Below are positions 17,663 to 29,912 of a stretch of 64,000 nucleotides of DNA, one piece after another. Position 1 is the first letter of the stretch, and the number at the start of each line of letters is the position of its first letter. The stretch is from assembly GCA_027587225.1 (NCBI GenBank), contig JAPDDQ010000015.1, forward strand, positions 1 through 64,000, given 5' to 3'. The position numbers and the translations under genes were made by a program. The notes beneath the pieces are model-generated. The model was given only the letters and a program-made list of their open reading frames with translations, ran no database searches and was not told the DNA's origin. Source of the DNA: Solirubrobacter taibaiensis (GTDB taxonomy: Bacteria; Actinomycetota; Thermoleophilia; Solirubrobacterales; Solirubrobacteraceae).

Positions 17663-19444
17663 TCATGGACGTCCTCTTCGGCCGCGAAGAGCAGATCGCC
17701 TACGTGACCGTGACGACGCGGTAAGACGCTCGGCCTGATCCTGTAGCCGCGTCTGCATCGCGTCTTCGAGCGCCTGCCTGAGCACCGGGCGGGCAGCGAG
17801 GATCGGCTCGTACTGCAGCCGGCCCACCTCGTAGACGAGCGCGCCGTCCACCGCCCGCACCGTGGCGGACCGGGGCGCGCCCGTCAGCAGTGACATCTCG
17901 CCCAGCACGGCGCCCTGCGGCCGCGTGCCCAGGTCCACCTCCTCGCCGTCGTGACGGCGCAGGAACACCTCGACGGTGCCGTCGACGACGACGAACAGGC
18001 TGTCGCCCGGCTCGTCCTGCACGATGATCCGCTCGGCCGGGCCGAACGTGAGCGGCCGCGCGGTCTGCGCCAGCGTGTCCAGCTCCTCGGCCGTCAACGC
18101 CGAGAAGATCGGTGACGCGCCCAGCAGCGCCGCGACGTCCTGCAGCGGCGGCGTGTAGTCGGACGGCAGGTCCTCGCCGACCTCCAGTGGGCGCTGCGGG
18201 TCGTAACCGTCCCGGGCCTGCAGCAGCGCCACCCGCGAAGGCTGGTTCATGTGCGCTTCCAGCAGGCTGACCTGCCGCGGGACGCATTCACCGCCGGCGT
18301 GCTCCATCAAGCCCTGCTCAGCGGCCCACTCGGCGACGTGGTTCATCGATGCGCGGTACTGGTTACAGGCGGACGCGAACAGCCCGTCCTGGTCGCCCAC
18401 CAAGCGCGGCAGCGGGCCCGGCACGCGCAGCACCCGGCTCAGCCCGACCTGCCCGCGCCGGTGCCAGAGCACGAAGCGCCGCACTTCCGCGGGCAGCTTG
18501 TCGAGTTCCGGAAACGCGTCCGGCGTCTTGCACAGCACGGCTCGCTCGGCGTCCCGGAACACCCGGTGCCAGGTCTCTTGCGCGTTCGTGCGGTTCGGCC
18601 CGGCGAGCGCGATCGCGTGTTTGAGGTCCTCGTGGTGGACGTGCAGGAACTCGAGCGTCGCCTTGCGTTTGGCGAGCAGGTTGCGCATGCCGATCGGCTG
18701 GATCCTGCGCAGCGCCCACACCTCGCGCCAGCCCTCGACATTGACGGTCAGGTCGTCCCAGGAGTCCGCGGCGGTGCGCTCCTGCGGGGTCAGGAGGTCC
18801 CCGAGGTCGTCCCGGACCGCCTCGATCACGCCAAGCGCGGTCATCAGCTCCAGGTACAGCCCGACGCGCGTGAGCCAGCCCGGGTCCGCGAGGTTCTGGC
18901 GCTTGTGGACGACGTCGCCCACGAGCGCCCGCGTGTAGAGCTCGGCCTTGTGCGCGCCGATCAGCAACACCGGGAACCACGGGTGCACCGTGTGCGAGAG
19001 CCCGGGGGACTGACGCGCGGTGTCGGGCTTGATGACCCGCTCGACGATGCGCTCGTACAGCGACCCGAGCTGCTGCAGGTCGAAGACCTCCACCGTCGTC
19101 GACGCCTGCGCCTCGCCATGGCGCACGGTGACGGTGACCGTCTGCGAGAAGCGGTTGACGAACGAGTAGTCGCCGGCGAAGTCGCGGTCGGGGTCCAGGG
19201 TCAGCAGGAACGGCCGGCCTGGGCCGAGCGCCTGCGGCTTGAAGGACCGGCGCCGGATGTGACGGCCGGTGACCGTGGTGACCTCGCAGTCACCCTCACC
19301 CTCGAGCCTGATCAGCAGCAGGCACCGGTTCTCGTCGCCGGCGTTGACGAACGCGACCGGCTCGCTGGAACCCTGCCCGGCGCTCCGTGCCTCGTCGGTC
19401 GGGCGGCGCCCGGCGACGAAGGGGATGATCTCGACGCGCGTCAC
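17663..19444 (-). CDS. cyclic nucleotide-binding domain protein with large uncharacterised N-terminal region
   Basis: 593 aa. Residues about 440-560 form a cNMP-binding domain: ASPIFSALTAEELDTLAQTARPLTFGPAERIIVQDEPGDSLFVVVDGTVEVFLRRHDGEEVDLGTRPQGAVLGEMSLLTGAPRSATVRAVDG, where GEMSLLTGAPRSATV is the phosphate-binding cassette with its Arg. The first 430 residues start with beta-rich sequence and become helical; I recognise no domain. No membrane helix or DNA-binding domain is seen, so this is not a typical CRP. It is divergent from rpoB across 57 bases, which must hold both promoters. Confidence 0.75.
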   Translation of the reverse strand: MTRVEIIPFVAGRRPTDEARSAGQGSSEPVAFVNAGDENRCLLLIRLEGEGDCEVTTVTGRHIRRRSFKPQALGPGRPFLLTLDPDRDFAGDYSFVNRFSQTVTVTVRHGEAQASTTVEVFDLQQLGSLYERIVERVIKPDTARQSPGLSHTVHPWFPVLLIGAHKAELYTRALVGDVVHKRQNLADPGWLTRVGLYLELMTALGVIEAVRDDLGDLLTPQERTAADSWDDLTVNVEGWREVWALRRIQPIGMRNLLAKRKATLEFLHVHHEDLKHAIALAGPNRTNAQETWHRVFRDAERAVLCKTPDAFPELDKLPAEVRRFVLWHRRGQVGLSRVLRVPGPLPRLVGDQDGLFASACNQYRASMNHVAEWAAEQGLMEHAGGECVPRQVSLLEAHMNQPSRVALLQARDGYDPQRPLEVGEDLPSDYTPPLQDVAALLGASPIFSALTAEELDTLAQTARPLTFGPAERIIVQDEPGDSLFVVVDGTVEVFLRRHDGEEVDLGTRPQGAVLGEMSLLTGAPRSATVRAVDGALVYEVGRLQYEPILAARPVLRQALEDAMQTRLQDQAERLTASSRSRRRSALRGRRGRP

Positions 19445-19460
19445 GGAGCCCTGCGGACGC

Positions 19461-19493
19461 TACCGTAAACCTGTTCCCACCTCTTCTGAGGAG
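19461..19493 (+). promoter_or_regulatory. rpoB -10 box and ribosome-binding site
   Basis: A TACCGT -10-like hexamer (19461-19466) and a GAGGAG Shine-Dalgarno sequence (19488-19493), eight bases before the ATG. They show that rpoB has its own short leader rather than being read from an rplJL-type operon. Confidence 0.4.
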
Positions 19494-19501
19494 ACGCCGG
19501 C

Positions 19502-23052
<3,551 letters not shown>

Positions 23053-23056
<4 letters not shown>

Positions 23057-24120
23057 ACGAGGGCTGCCGCCTGGACCGCCATCTCGAGCTCCTCGTCGGT
23101 CGGGACGACGAGGACGCTCACCGCCGAGGTGTCGGCGGAGATGCGCGGTCCACCGGCGCGGTTGCGGGCGTCGTCGATCTCGATCCCGAGCCGCTCCAGT
23201 CCCGCCAGGGACTGGGCGCGGACCATGGAGTCGTTCTCGCCGACGCCGGCCGTGAACGCGATCGCGTCGGCGCCGCCGAGCGCCGCGAGGTACGCGCCGA
23301 CGTACTTCTTGATCCGGTAGCAGTACACGTCGAGCGCGAGCTCGGCCGCGGTGTCGCCGGCGTCGATCCGGCGGTGGACCTCGCGCATGTCGTTGTCGCC
23401 GGCGAGCGCGAGCAGGCCCGAGCGGGAGTTGAGGACCGTGTCGATCTCGTCCGTGGAGAGGTTGCGCGTACGGCGCAGGTGCAGCACCAGCGCCGGGTCC
23501 ACGTCACCCGAGCGCGTGCCCATCACGAGGCCTTCGAGCGGCGTCAGACCCATCGAGGTGTCGACCGAGTGGCCCTTCTGCACTGCGCTCGCGGACGCCC
23601 CGTTGCCCAGGTGCAGGACGATCACGTCCACGTCCTCCGGCGCCTTGCCGAGCAGACGGGCGGCCTCCCGCGAGACGTACGCGTGCGAGGTGCCGTGGAA
23701 CCCGTACCGGCGCACGCCCCAGGCGCGCGGCACGGCGTAGGTGAACGCGCGCGGCGGGAGCGTGGCGTGGAACGCGGTGTCGAATACGGCGACGTGGGGG
23801 AGGTCCGGCAGCGCGCGCATCGCGACCTCGATCCCGTCGGCGTTGACCGGGTTGTGCAGCGGCGCGAGCACGCTCAGGTCGCGGATCGAGGCCAGCACGG
23901 CCTCGTTGATCCGCACGGGCGCGGAGTAGCGCTCCCCGCCGTGGACGACGCGGTGGGCGACGACGCTGAGCTCGTCGAGCGGAGCGTTCTCCAGCACCTC
24001 GGTGAGCGCCGCGGCGTGGTCGGTCACCTGCTGCACGGTGCCGCTCGCCAGCGTCTCCGGCGGGTCCACGACCGACCACTTCAGCGACGAGGAGCCGCAG
24101 TTGACGGTGAGGACGCTCAT
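23053..24120 (-). CDS. ackA: acetate kinase
   Basis: 355 aa, somewhat shorter than the usual 390-400. It interconverts acetyl phosphate plus ADP with acetate plus ATP. Family signatures are [14 protein letters not shown] at the N-terminus, [23 protein letters not shown] with the catalytic Asp, [50 protein letters not shown] and [13 protein letters not shown]. Its ATG overlaps the pta stop (ATGA), so it is the last gene of a lysR-pta-ackA operon. Its stop shares CTAG with the convergent rpoB stop. Confidence 0.95.
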
Positions 24121-26156
24121 CCCGCTGCCTGAATGGCCGTGATCGCCACCGTGTTGACTATGTCGTGCACCGTCGCGCCGCGCGAGAGGTCGTTGACCGG
24201 CTTGTTCAGGCCCTGCAACACCGGGCCGACGGCGATCGCGTTCGCGCTGCGCTGCACGGCTTTGTAGGTGTTGTTGCCCGTGTTGAGGTCGGGGAAGATG
24301 AACACCGTCGCGCGGCCCGCGACCTGCGAGCCGGGCAGCTTCGTCTTCGCCACGCCCGCGTCGACGGCGGCGTCGTACTGGATCGGGCCCTCGACGCTCA
24401 GCTCCGGCGCGCGCTCGCGCACCAGCTCGGTCGCGGTCCGAACGCGCTCGACCTCGGCGCCGGACCCCGAGTGCCCGGTGGAGTAGCTGAGCATCGCGAT
24501 CCGCGGCTCGATGCCGAACTGCGCGGCGGTCGCGGCGGAGGAGATCGCGATGTCCGCGAGCTGCTCGGCGGTCGGGTTCGGGTTCACCGCGCAGTCGCCG
24601 TACACGAGCACCTGATCAGCCAGGCACATGAAGAACACGCTGGAGACGACACCCGCCCCGGGCGCCGACTTGATCACCTCGAACGCCGGGCGGATCGTCT
24701 CCGCGGTCGTATGGGTGGCCCCGCTCACCATCCCGTCGGCCATCCCGAGCGCGACCATCAGCGTCCCGAAGTAGGAGACGTCGGTGACGATGTCGCGTGC
24801 CGCGTCGAGCACCATGCCCTTGTGCCGGCGGCGCTCGGTGTACTCGGCCGCGAAGCGCTCGCGGATCTCTTCGTCGGTCGGGTCGAGCAGGTTCGCGCCC
24901 CACAGGTCCACGCCGAGCCGGGACGCGGCGCCGCGCACCTCGTCCTCGGGGCCGAGCAGCGTGAGCTCGACGACGCGCCGGCGCAGCAGCGTCTCCGCCG
25001 CGCGCAACACGCGCTCGTCCGTGCCCTCCGGCAGCACGATGTGCTTCCTCGCCGCCCGCGCGCGTTCGAGCAGCTCGTACTCGAACATCAGCGGCGTGAC
25101 CGCTTCCGAGCGGGCGACGTCCACGCGCGAGAGCAGCTCGTCGCCGTCCACGTACTCCTCGAACACCGCGAGCGCCTTCGTGATCTTGCGCGGCGTGTCC
25201 ACCGCGATCACCCCCTCGCGCGAGCCGGCCAGCGTCGCGGCCTCGTACGTGCCGTGCTCGGTCAGGATCACCGGCAGCATCGTCGGGAAGCCTTCGAGCG
25301 GCTTCAGGAACGTGTCCGACGGGCGCAGGCCGCCGGTGAGCACGATGCCCGCGGGGGAGGGGAGCTCCTTGGAGGCGTGCGCGAACAGGGAGGCGAGCAG
25401 CACGTCGGCGCGGTCACCGGGCGTGATCAGCACCGCTCCGTCCTCGATCCGCTCCATCAGGTTCGGCAGCGTCATCGCGGCCACCGTGAGGTGCAGCGCC
25501 TCGCGGCCGAGCAGCTCGGCGTCGCCGGCGATGATCTCTCCGTCGCACGCGGCCGCCACCTGGCCGACCGTCGGCGCCATCAGCAGGTCGATCTCCGGGA
25601 GCGCGAACACCGGCGTGGTGGCGTCGTTGCTCGCGATGTCGCCCACGAGGTCGAAGCGCACGCGGTTGGCGACCATGCCGACCACCTCGCACCCGGCGCC
25701 CTTGACCGCGGCGTGCGCCACGGCGAGCGCCTCCCGCACCTCACTCACGGTCCGGTCGTGCCCGCTCACCACGAGCAGCGTGGGGAGCCCGAGGTTGAGC
25801 GCGACGCGCGCGTTGAACTGCACCTCGCCTCCCGCCCCGACGCTCGTGTAGTCGGTGCCGACCACGAGCACGCCGTCGCACTGCGCGGCCAACGCGCGGT
25901 AGCGGGCGACGATCTCCTCCAGTGCCCGCTCCTCGTCGGCGCGGACCTCGTCGAACGTCACGCCGACGGACGCCTCGTACGGGAACGTCTCCGAGCGCAG
26001 CACGGCCACGAGCGGGTCGTGCTCAGGATCGGCGACGACGGGCCGGAACACGCCGAGGCGCGTGAGCCTCCGCGCGAGCAGTTGGCGCACGCCCAGCGCC
26101 ACCGCGGACTTGCCGGTCGCGGGCTCGCAGCCGATCACATACACCCCTGGCGTCAT
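24117..26156 (-). CDS. pta: phosphate acetyltransferase, long form
   Basis: 679 aa. Three parts are visible. First is an N-terminal BioD-like P-loop region with GCEPATGKS at residues 9-17. Next is a central DRTGG-type domain around residues 210-330 (VLITPGDRADVLLASL, GIVLTGGLRPSDTFLKPL). Last is the catalytic Pta domain from about residue 355 (RKHIVLPEGTDERVLRAAETLL, MVSGATHTTAETIRPAF, NPNPTAEQLADIAISSA, FPDLNTGNNTYKAVQRSANA, GPVLQGLNKPVNDLSRGATV). It exchanges acetyl-CoA and acetyl phosphate. ATG 26156 overlaps the LysR stop and matches the family N-terminus; longer frames upstream are antisense-like noise within lysR. Confidence 0.95.
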   Translation of the reverse strand: MTPGVYVIGCEPATGKSAVALGVRQLLARRLTRLGVFRPVVADPEHDPLVAVLRSETFPYEASVGVTFDEVRADEERALEEIVARYRALAAQCDGVLVVGTDYTSVGAGGEVQFNARVALNLGLPTLLVVSGHDRTVSEVREALAVAHAAVKGAGCEVVGMVANRVRFDLVGDIASNDATTPVFALPEIDLLMAPTVGQVAAACDGEIIAGDAELLGREALHLTVAAMTLPNLMERIEDGAVLITPGDRADVLLASLFAHASKELPSPAGIVLTGGLRPSDTFLKPLEGFPTMLPVILTEHGTYEAATLAGSREGVIAVDTPRKITKALAVFEEYVDGDELLSRVDVARSEAVTPLMFEYELLERARAARKHIVLPEGTDERVLRAAETLLRRRVVELTLLGPEDEVRGAASRLGVDLWGANLLDPTDEEIRERFAAEYTERRRHKGMVLDAARDIVTDVSYFGTLMVALGMADGMVSGATHTTAETIRPAFEVIKSAPGAGVVSSVFFMCLADQVLVYGDCAVNPNPTAEQLADIAISSAATAAQFGIEPRIAMLSYSTGHSGSGAEVERVRTATELVRERAPELSVEGPIQYDAAVDAGVAKTKLPGSQVAGRATVFIFPDLNTGNNTYKAVQRSANAIAVGPVLQGLNKPVNDLSRGATVHDIVNTVAITAIQAAG

Positions 26157-27085
26157 GTCATTGACGATGGCATGTTCGCCTGCAACGCGCCGCCGTGCCG
26201 GGCGGCCCGCCGGTGTGACAGGAGCCAGGCCCGCACGGCGGCGGTCTGTGCCCGGTGCCTGGGGCGGCGCGGCGCCACGACGTAGAAGGCGGCGTCGCTG
26301 TCGAGCGTCGCGTCGAACGGGTCCACCAGCCGGCCCGCGGCCAGGTCGCGTTCGACGAAGTGCCGGCTGGTGAGGGCGATGCCCTGGCCGCTCAGCGCCG
26401 CGTCGATCGCCAGCGTGGTCTGGTTGAAGCGCACGCCTTTGCCGACCCCCGGGGTGGAGCCGCGCAGGACGCGCTCGATGAAGTGCGGCCATTGACCGTG
26501 GGAGTCGTGCAGCAGCGTGTGCTCGCCGAGGCTCTCGGCGGTCAGCGGAAGTTGCGCGTCCACCAGCAGGCTGGGACTGCAGACCGCGATCAACTCCTCC
26601 TCGAAGAGCAGGTCGACCGTCAGGTTCGGCGCCTCCGGGACGCGGCCGAAGCGCACGGCAAGGTCGACGTCGTCGCTGTGGAAGTGCGTGCGGCGATCGC
26701 TGGCGACGATGCCGAGATCCAGGTCAGGGTGTGCGGCCGTGAAGTCCGGCAGGCGCGGCAGGAGCCACTTCGCCGCGAACGAGGGCGTGACGCTGATCTG
26801 CACGCGCGCCGGCTCGGGGCGGACCGTGGCCGTGGCCTCCACGATCAACTCGAACGCGCGACGAATCGTGCTCGCGTACCGCCGGCCAGGCTCGGTCAGC
26901 ACGAGCGAGCGGGGCCCACGATCGAAGAGCATCACGCCGAGGGTGTCCTCCAGTCCGCGGACGTGCTGCGCGACAGCGCCCTGGCTGACGCCGAGCTCTT
27001 CCGCGGCGAGCCTGAAGTTGAGGTGCCGCGAGGCGACCTCGAACGCCCGGATCGCGTTCAACGATGGCAGCTGGCTGGTCTTCAT
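26153..27085 (-). CDS. LysR family transcriptional regulator (GcvA-like)
   Basis: 310 aa. The N-terminal helix-turn-helix is LNAIRAFEVASRHLNFRLAAEELGVSQGAVAQHVRGLEDTLGVMLFDR, followed by the periplasmic-binding-protein-like effector domain with the order typical of GcvA-type regulators (VQISVTPSFAAKWLLPRLPDFTAAHPDLDLGI, DVDLAVRFG). It is the first gene of the operon with pta and ackA, overlapping pta by four bases, and is divergent from an SDR gene 74 bases away. It therefore probably regulates the SDR, the Pta-AckA pathway, or both. Confidence 0.9.
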   Translation of the reverse strand: MKTSQLPSLNAIRAFEVASRHLNFRLAAEELGVSQGAVAQHVRGLEDTLGVMLFDRGPRSLVLTEPGRRYASTIRRAFELIVEATATVRPEPARVQISVTPSFAAKWLLPRLPDFTAAHPDLDLGIVASDRRTHFHSDDVDLAVRFGRVPEAPNLTVDLLFEEELIAVCSPSLLVDAQLPLTAESLGEHTLLHDSHGQWPHFIERVLRGSTPGVGKGVRFNQTTLAIDAALSGQGIALTSRHFVERDLAAGRLVDPFDATLDSDAAFYVVAPRRPRHRAQTAAVRAWLLSHRRAARHGGALQANMPSSMT

Positions 27086-27103
27086 CCAGGAGATTTCCTA
27101 CAG

Positions 27104-27121
27104 GCAGATCTTCGCGAATCT
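27104..27121. promoter_or_regulatory. candidate LysR-binding site
   Basis: Near-palindrome centred on TTCGCGAA (27111-27118) with AGATC on the left and TCT on the right, in the 74-base gap between lysR and the divergent SDR. Position and symmetry fit a LysR recognition site; the arms are imperfect. Confidence 0.4.
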
Positions 27122-27147
27122 AGCTGGCGACCCATGGCTGCGGGTCA

Positions 27148-27153
27148 TATCTT
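27148..27153 (+). promoter_or_regulatory. -10 box of leaderless SDR
   Basis: TATCTT ends six bases before the ATG at 27160, implying a leaderless transcript. Confidence 0.4.
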
Positions 27154-27159
27154 GATCGC

Positions 27160-27864
27160 ATGGACACAGAAAAAGTAGCGATAGTCACGGCAGGCGGGAG
27201 CGGGATGGGCGCCGCCGCTGCGCGACGCCTGGCCGCTGACGGCTTCCACGTCGCGGTCCTGTCCTCGTCCGGCAAGGGTGAGGCGTTGGCCGACGAGCTC
27301 GGCGGCTTCGGCGTCACGGGCTCCAATCAGTCGACCGAGGACCTGGAGCGCCTGGTCGACGGCACGCTTGAACGCTGGGGGCGCATCGACGTGCTGGTCA
27401 ACAGCGCCGGCCACGGACCGCGCGCGCCCGTCTTGGAGATCACCGACGAGCAGTGGCAGTCGGGCATGGAGACCTACTTCCTCAACGTCGTCCGTCCGGT
27501 CCGCCTCGTCGCGCCCATCATGCAGCGCCAGGGCGCCGGCTCGATCGTGAACATCTCCACGGCATGGGTGGCCGAGCCCAGCCACATGTTCCCGACCTCC
27601 GCGGTGTTCCGCGCCGGCCTGGCCGCCTACACGAAGATCTTCGCGAACACCTACGCGCCTGACGGCGTGCGCATCAACAACGTGCTGCCGGGCTGGATCG
27701 ACAGCCTCCCAGCCACCGAGGAGCGCGCCGCCAACGTGCCGATGAAGCGCTACGGGACCAGCGAGGAGGTCGCTGCGGCGATCGCGTTCCTCGCCTCCCA
27801 GGAGTCCTCCTACATCACCGGACAGAGCCTGCGGGTCGACGGCGGCGTGGTCCGCGCGCTCTGA
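27160..27864 (+). CDS. SDR-fold protein lacking the Tyr-Lys catalytic pair
   Basis: 234 aa. The SDR fold is clear: VAIVTAGGSGMGAAAARRLAADG, VLVNSAGHGPRAP, SIVNISTAW, then the C-terminal AAAIAFLASQESSYITGQSLRVDGG. Where classical SDRs have YxASK, this protein reads SAVFRAGLAAYTK, so the catalytic Tyr is Ser and the Lys is Arg. Similar divergent SDRs exist and may bind cofactor without classical reduction, or use other residues. It is divergent from lysR and probably its regulatory target. The ATG is seven bases past a -10 box. Confidence 0.82.
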   Translation: MDTEKVAIVTAGGSGMGAAAARRLAADGFHVAVLSSSGKGEALADELGGFGVTGSNQSTEDLERLVDGTLERWGRIDVLVNSAGHGPRAPVLEITDEQWQSGMETYFLNVVRPVRLVAPIMQRQGAGSIVNISTAWVAEPSHMFPTSAVFRAGLAAYTKIFANTYAPDGVRINNVLPGWIDSLPATEERAANVPMKRYGTSEEVAAAIAFLASQESSYITGQSLRVDGGVVRAL

Positions 27865-27884
27865 GACCCGCAGACGGCGCGTCG

Positions 27885-27890
27885 TAGCCT
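27885..27890 (+). promoter_or_regulatory. -10 box of leaderless DUF5996 gene
   Basis: TAGCCT, seven bases before the ATG at 27898; no Shine-Dalgarno sequence. Confidence 0.4.
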
Positions 27891-27897
27891 CTCGTCC

Positions 27898-28827
27898 ATG
27901 ACTGGGACGAGTTGGCCGGCGTTGCGTGTCGAGGACTGGACCGCGACGCGAGAGACACTGCATCGCTGGACGCAGATCGTCGGCAAGGTGCGCCTCGCCC
28001 AGGCGCCGATGCTCAACCACTGGTGGCAGGTCACCCTGTACGTCACGCCCCGCGGGCTGACGACATCGTCGATGCCCGTCGGCGACCGCACGTTCGAGAT
28101 CGAGTTCGACTTCTGCGCGCACCAGCTCCGGATCACCGTCGAAGGCGGCGACCACCGCGAGATCGCGTTGGAGCCCAAGACCGTCGCGGCCTTCTACGCC
28201 GAGTTCACGGACGCGCTCGCGTCGTTGAACCTGGACGTGAAGATCTGGCCCGTCCCGGTCGAGATCGAGCACGCGATCCCGTTCGATCAGGACACCGAGC
28301 ACGCCAGCTACGACCCCGCGGCGGCGCAGCTCTTCTGGCGCCAGCTCGTGCAGGTGGACCGCGTGTTGAGCGCGTTCCGCGCGCGCTTCTCCGGCAAGGT
28401 CAGCCCCGTGCACTTCTTCTGGGGTGCCATGGACATGGCCGTGACCCGCTTCTCCGGCCGCCCTGCGCCGCGCCATCCCGGCGGAGCGCCGAACTGCGGC
28501 GACTGGGTCATGGTCGAGGGCTACTCGCACGAGCTGACCAGCTGTGGCTTCTGGCCCGGCGGCGGTGAGGAGGGCGCGTTCTACGCCTACGCCTACCCGG
28601 AGCCCGACGGCTACGGAGCGGCGCCGGTCACGCCCGCGGACGCGTTCTACTCGAACGACTTCCGCCAGTTCCTGCTGCCGTACGAGGCGGTCCGCACCGC
28701 GCCCGACCCGGACGCGGCGGCGCTGGAGTTCCTGCAGACCACCTACGAGGCGGCGGCCGACCTGGGCGGCTGGGACCGCGCCACGCTCGAGTACCTGCCG
28801 GTCGAGGGCGCTCGCCCCTCGCGCTGA
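27898..28827 (+). CDS. DUF5996 family protein
   Basis: 309 aa. The order WPALRVEDWTATRETLHRWTQIVGKVRLAQAPMLNHWWQVTLYVTPRGLTTSSMP, FEIEFDFCAHQL, SPVHFFWGAMDMAVTRFSGRPAP and FWPGGGEEGAFYAYAYPEPDGY matches the DUF5996 family, whose function is unknown. The protein is soluble, rich in Trp and His, and has no signal peptide. The gene stands alone between an SDR and a convergent CAP-domain gene, with 10 bases to the latter's stop. Confidence 0.85.
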   Translation: MTGTSWPALRVEDWTATRETLHRWTQIVGKVRLAQAPMLNHWWQVTLYVTPRGLTTSSMPVGDRTFEIEFDFCAHQLRITVEGGDHREIALEPKTVAAFYAEFTDALASLNLDVKIWPVPVEIEHAIPFDQDTEHASYDPAAAQLFWRQLVQVDRVLSAFRARFSGKVSPVHFFWGAMDMAVTRFSGRPAPRHPGGAPNCGDWVMVEGYSHELTSCGFWPGGGEEGAFYAYAYPEPDGYGAAPVTPADAFYSNDFRQFLLPYEAVRTAPDPDAAALEFLQTTYEAAADLGGWDRATLEYLPVEGARPSR

Positions 28828-28837
28828 CGCCGACGCT

Positions 28838-29857
28838 TCAGCGCCGGAGCGTGACGACGCGCGTGCTGGTCGCGCCGGCGCTGACCACGGACAGGATCGC
28901 GCGCGTCCGGCGGCCTTTGAGGCGCTTGCGCTCGCCGCGCACGATCGGGAGCGTGAGTCGTGTCGAGACGCCCGTGGTGAGGTCGATGCCGGCACGGCCG
29001 AGCACGCGGCCCTTGGCGCGCAGGGTCAGGGTGCCGCGGCAGCGGCCGGAGGTCCGCTTGCACTGCAGGGTCATGGGCGCCGCGGCCGCGCCGCGGTTGA
29101 GCCTGATCGCTGCGCCGGAGGCGAGGAACACGCCGGTCGTGCCGAGCGCCAGACCCGCCGGCGCCGGTTCCACGGGCTCCGGGGTGGCGGGTGCAGCATC
29201 GGTCACGGGCGTCGCCGGCACCGCGTCCGCGGCGACGAGTCCGGCGTTCGGCCGGCACTCGGCGCCGGGCGTCATCCGGTTGCCGATCGCGCCGACGACG
29301 AGCGTGAACGAATCCTTCACCCACCCGTCCCCGTCAGAGGAACGCAGCACGGCGGCGCCGAGATGCACCAGCTCCGGCGCGAGGAGCACCGAGCAGTGCG
29401 ACGGGCTCGACATCCAGCCGGTCATCGCGGCGCGCGCCGTCGTCAGGTCCGGGTTGGTCACGGGGAAGCTCTGCGACGCCGAGTGCAGCGTCTCGCTCAC
29501 CTTCCAGTCCGGGGTCCGCGGCGTCCCGGGGTAGCCGGCGGCCGCCGCGCGCTCATGGGTCGTCGCTCCGAACGGTGCCGGCGCCGGCGCGACGTGGTCG
29601 ACGTACCCGCGAGCGGCCATGTCCACGAGGTGCCGCTGCCCGGCCAGCTCGAGCGCCGAGTGCGGCACGACCGGGGCGAGCCCGCGGGCCAGGCGCTCGT
29701 TGTTGACCAGGCACAACAGCCCGGCCCGCACCTGCGCGTCGTTCACGCCAGGGCTGTACGGCGCGTCAGCGTCCGAGCAGGGAGCAGCGTGCGCCGTTTC
29801 AGACGCAAGCGCGCAGGCGACGACCATCGCCGATAACGCAACCAAGACCCGCCTCAC
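28838..29857 (-). CDS. secreted CAP-domain (SCP/PR1-like) protein
   Basis: 339 aa. A signal peptide (RRVLVALSAMVVACALASETAHA) is followed by a CAP domain, roughly residues 45-195: LLCLVNNERLARGLAPVVPHSALELAGQRHLVDMAARGYVDH, SETLHSA, AAMTGWMSSPSHCSVLLAPELVHLGAAV. A Pro/Ala linker leads to a C-terminal beta-rich domain of about 100 residues with repeated CRGTLTLRAKGRVLGRAGIDL-type strands, a cell-surface module common in this lineage. CAP proteins bind sterols or lipids or act as proteases; the activity here is unknown. GTG start, eight bases after a TAGGGT -10 (29866-29871). Confidence 0.85.
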   Translation of the reverse strand: MRRVLVALSAMVVACALASETAHAAPCSDADAPYSPGVNDAQVRAGLLCLVNNERLARGLAPVVPHSALELAGQRHLVDMAARGYVDHVAPAPAPFGATTHERAAAAGYPGTPRTPDWKVSETLHSASQSFPVTNPDLTTARAAMTGWMSSPSHCSVLLAPELVHLGAAVLRSSDGDGWVKDSFTLVVGAIGNRMTPGAECRPNAGLVAADAVPATPVTDAAPATPEPVEPAPAGLALGTTGVFLASGAAIRLNRGAAAAPMTLQCKRTSGRCRGTLTLRAKGRVLGRAGIDLTTGVSTRLTLPIVRGERKRLKGRRTRAILSVVSAGATSTRVVTLRR

Positions 29858-29865
29858 CGCCGGGC

Positions 29866-29871
29866 ACCCTA
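29866..29871 (-). promoter_or_regulatory. -10 box of CAP-domain gene
   Basis: TAGGGT on the minus strand, eight bases before the GTG at 29857. It is the same hexamer as at gnd. Confidence 0.4.
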
Positions 29872-29912
29872 TTCACCCGTTGGCGGAAATGCCAGCCGGC
29901 CGGCCGCGAGCG

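Noticed and set aside
17641..17724. A 27-codon open frame starting MPCIVKLIMDVLFG
   Set aside because: It overlaps the 3' end of the convergent cNMP-binding gene, has no ribosome-binding site and no recognisable homology.
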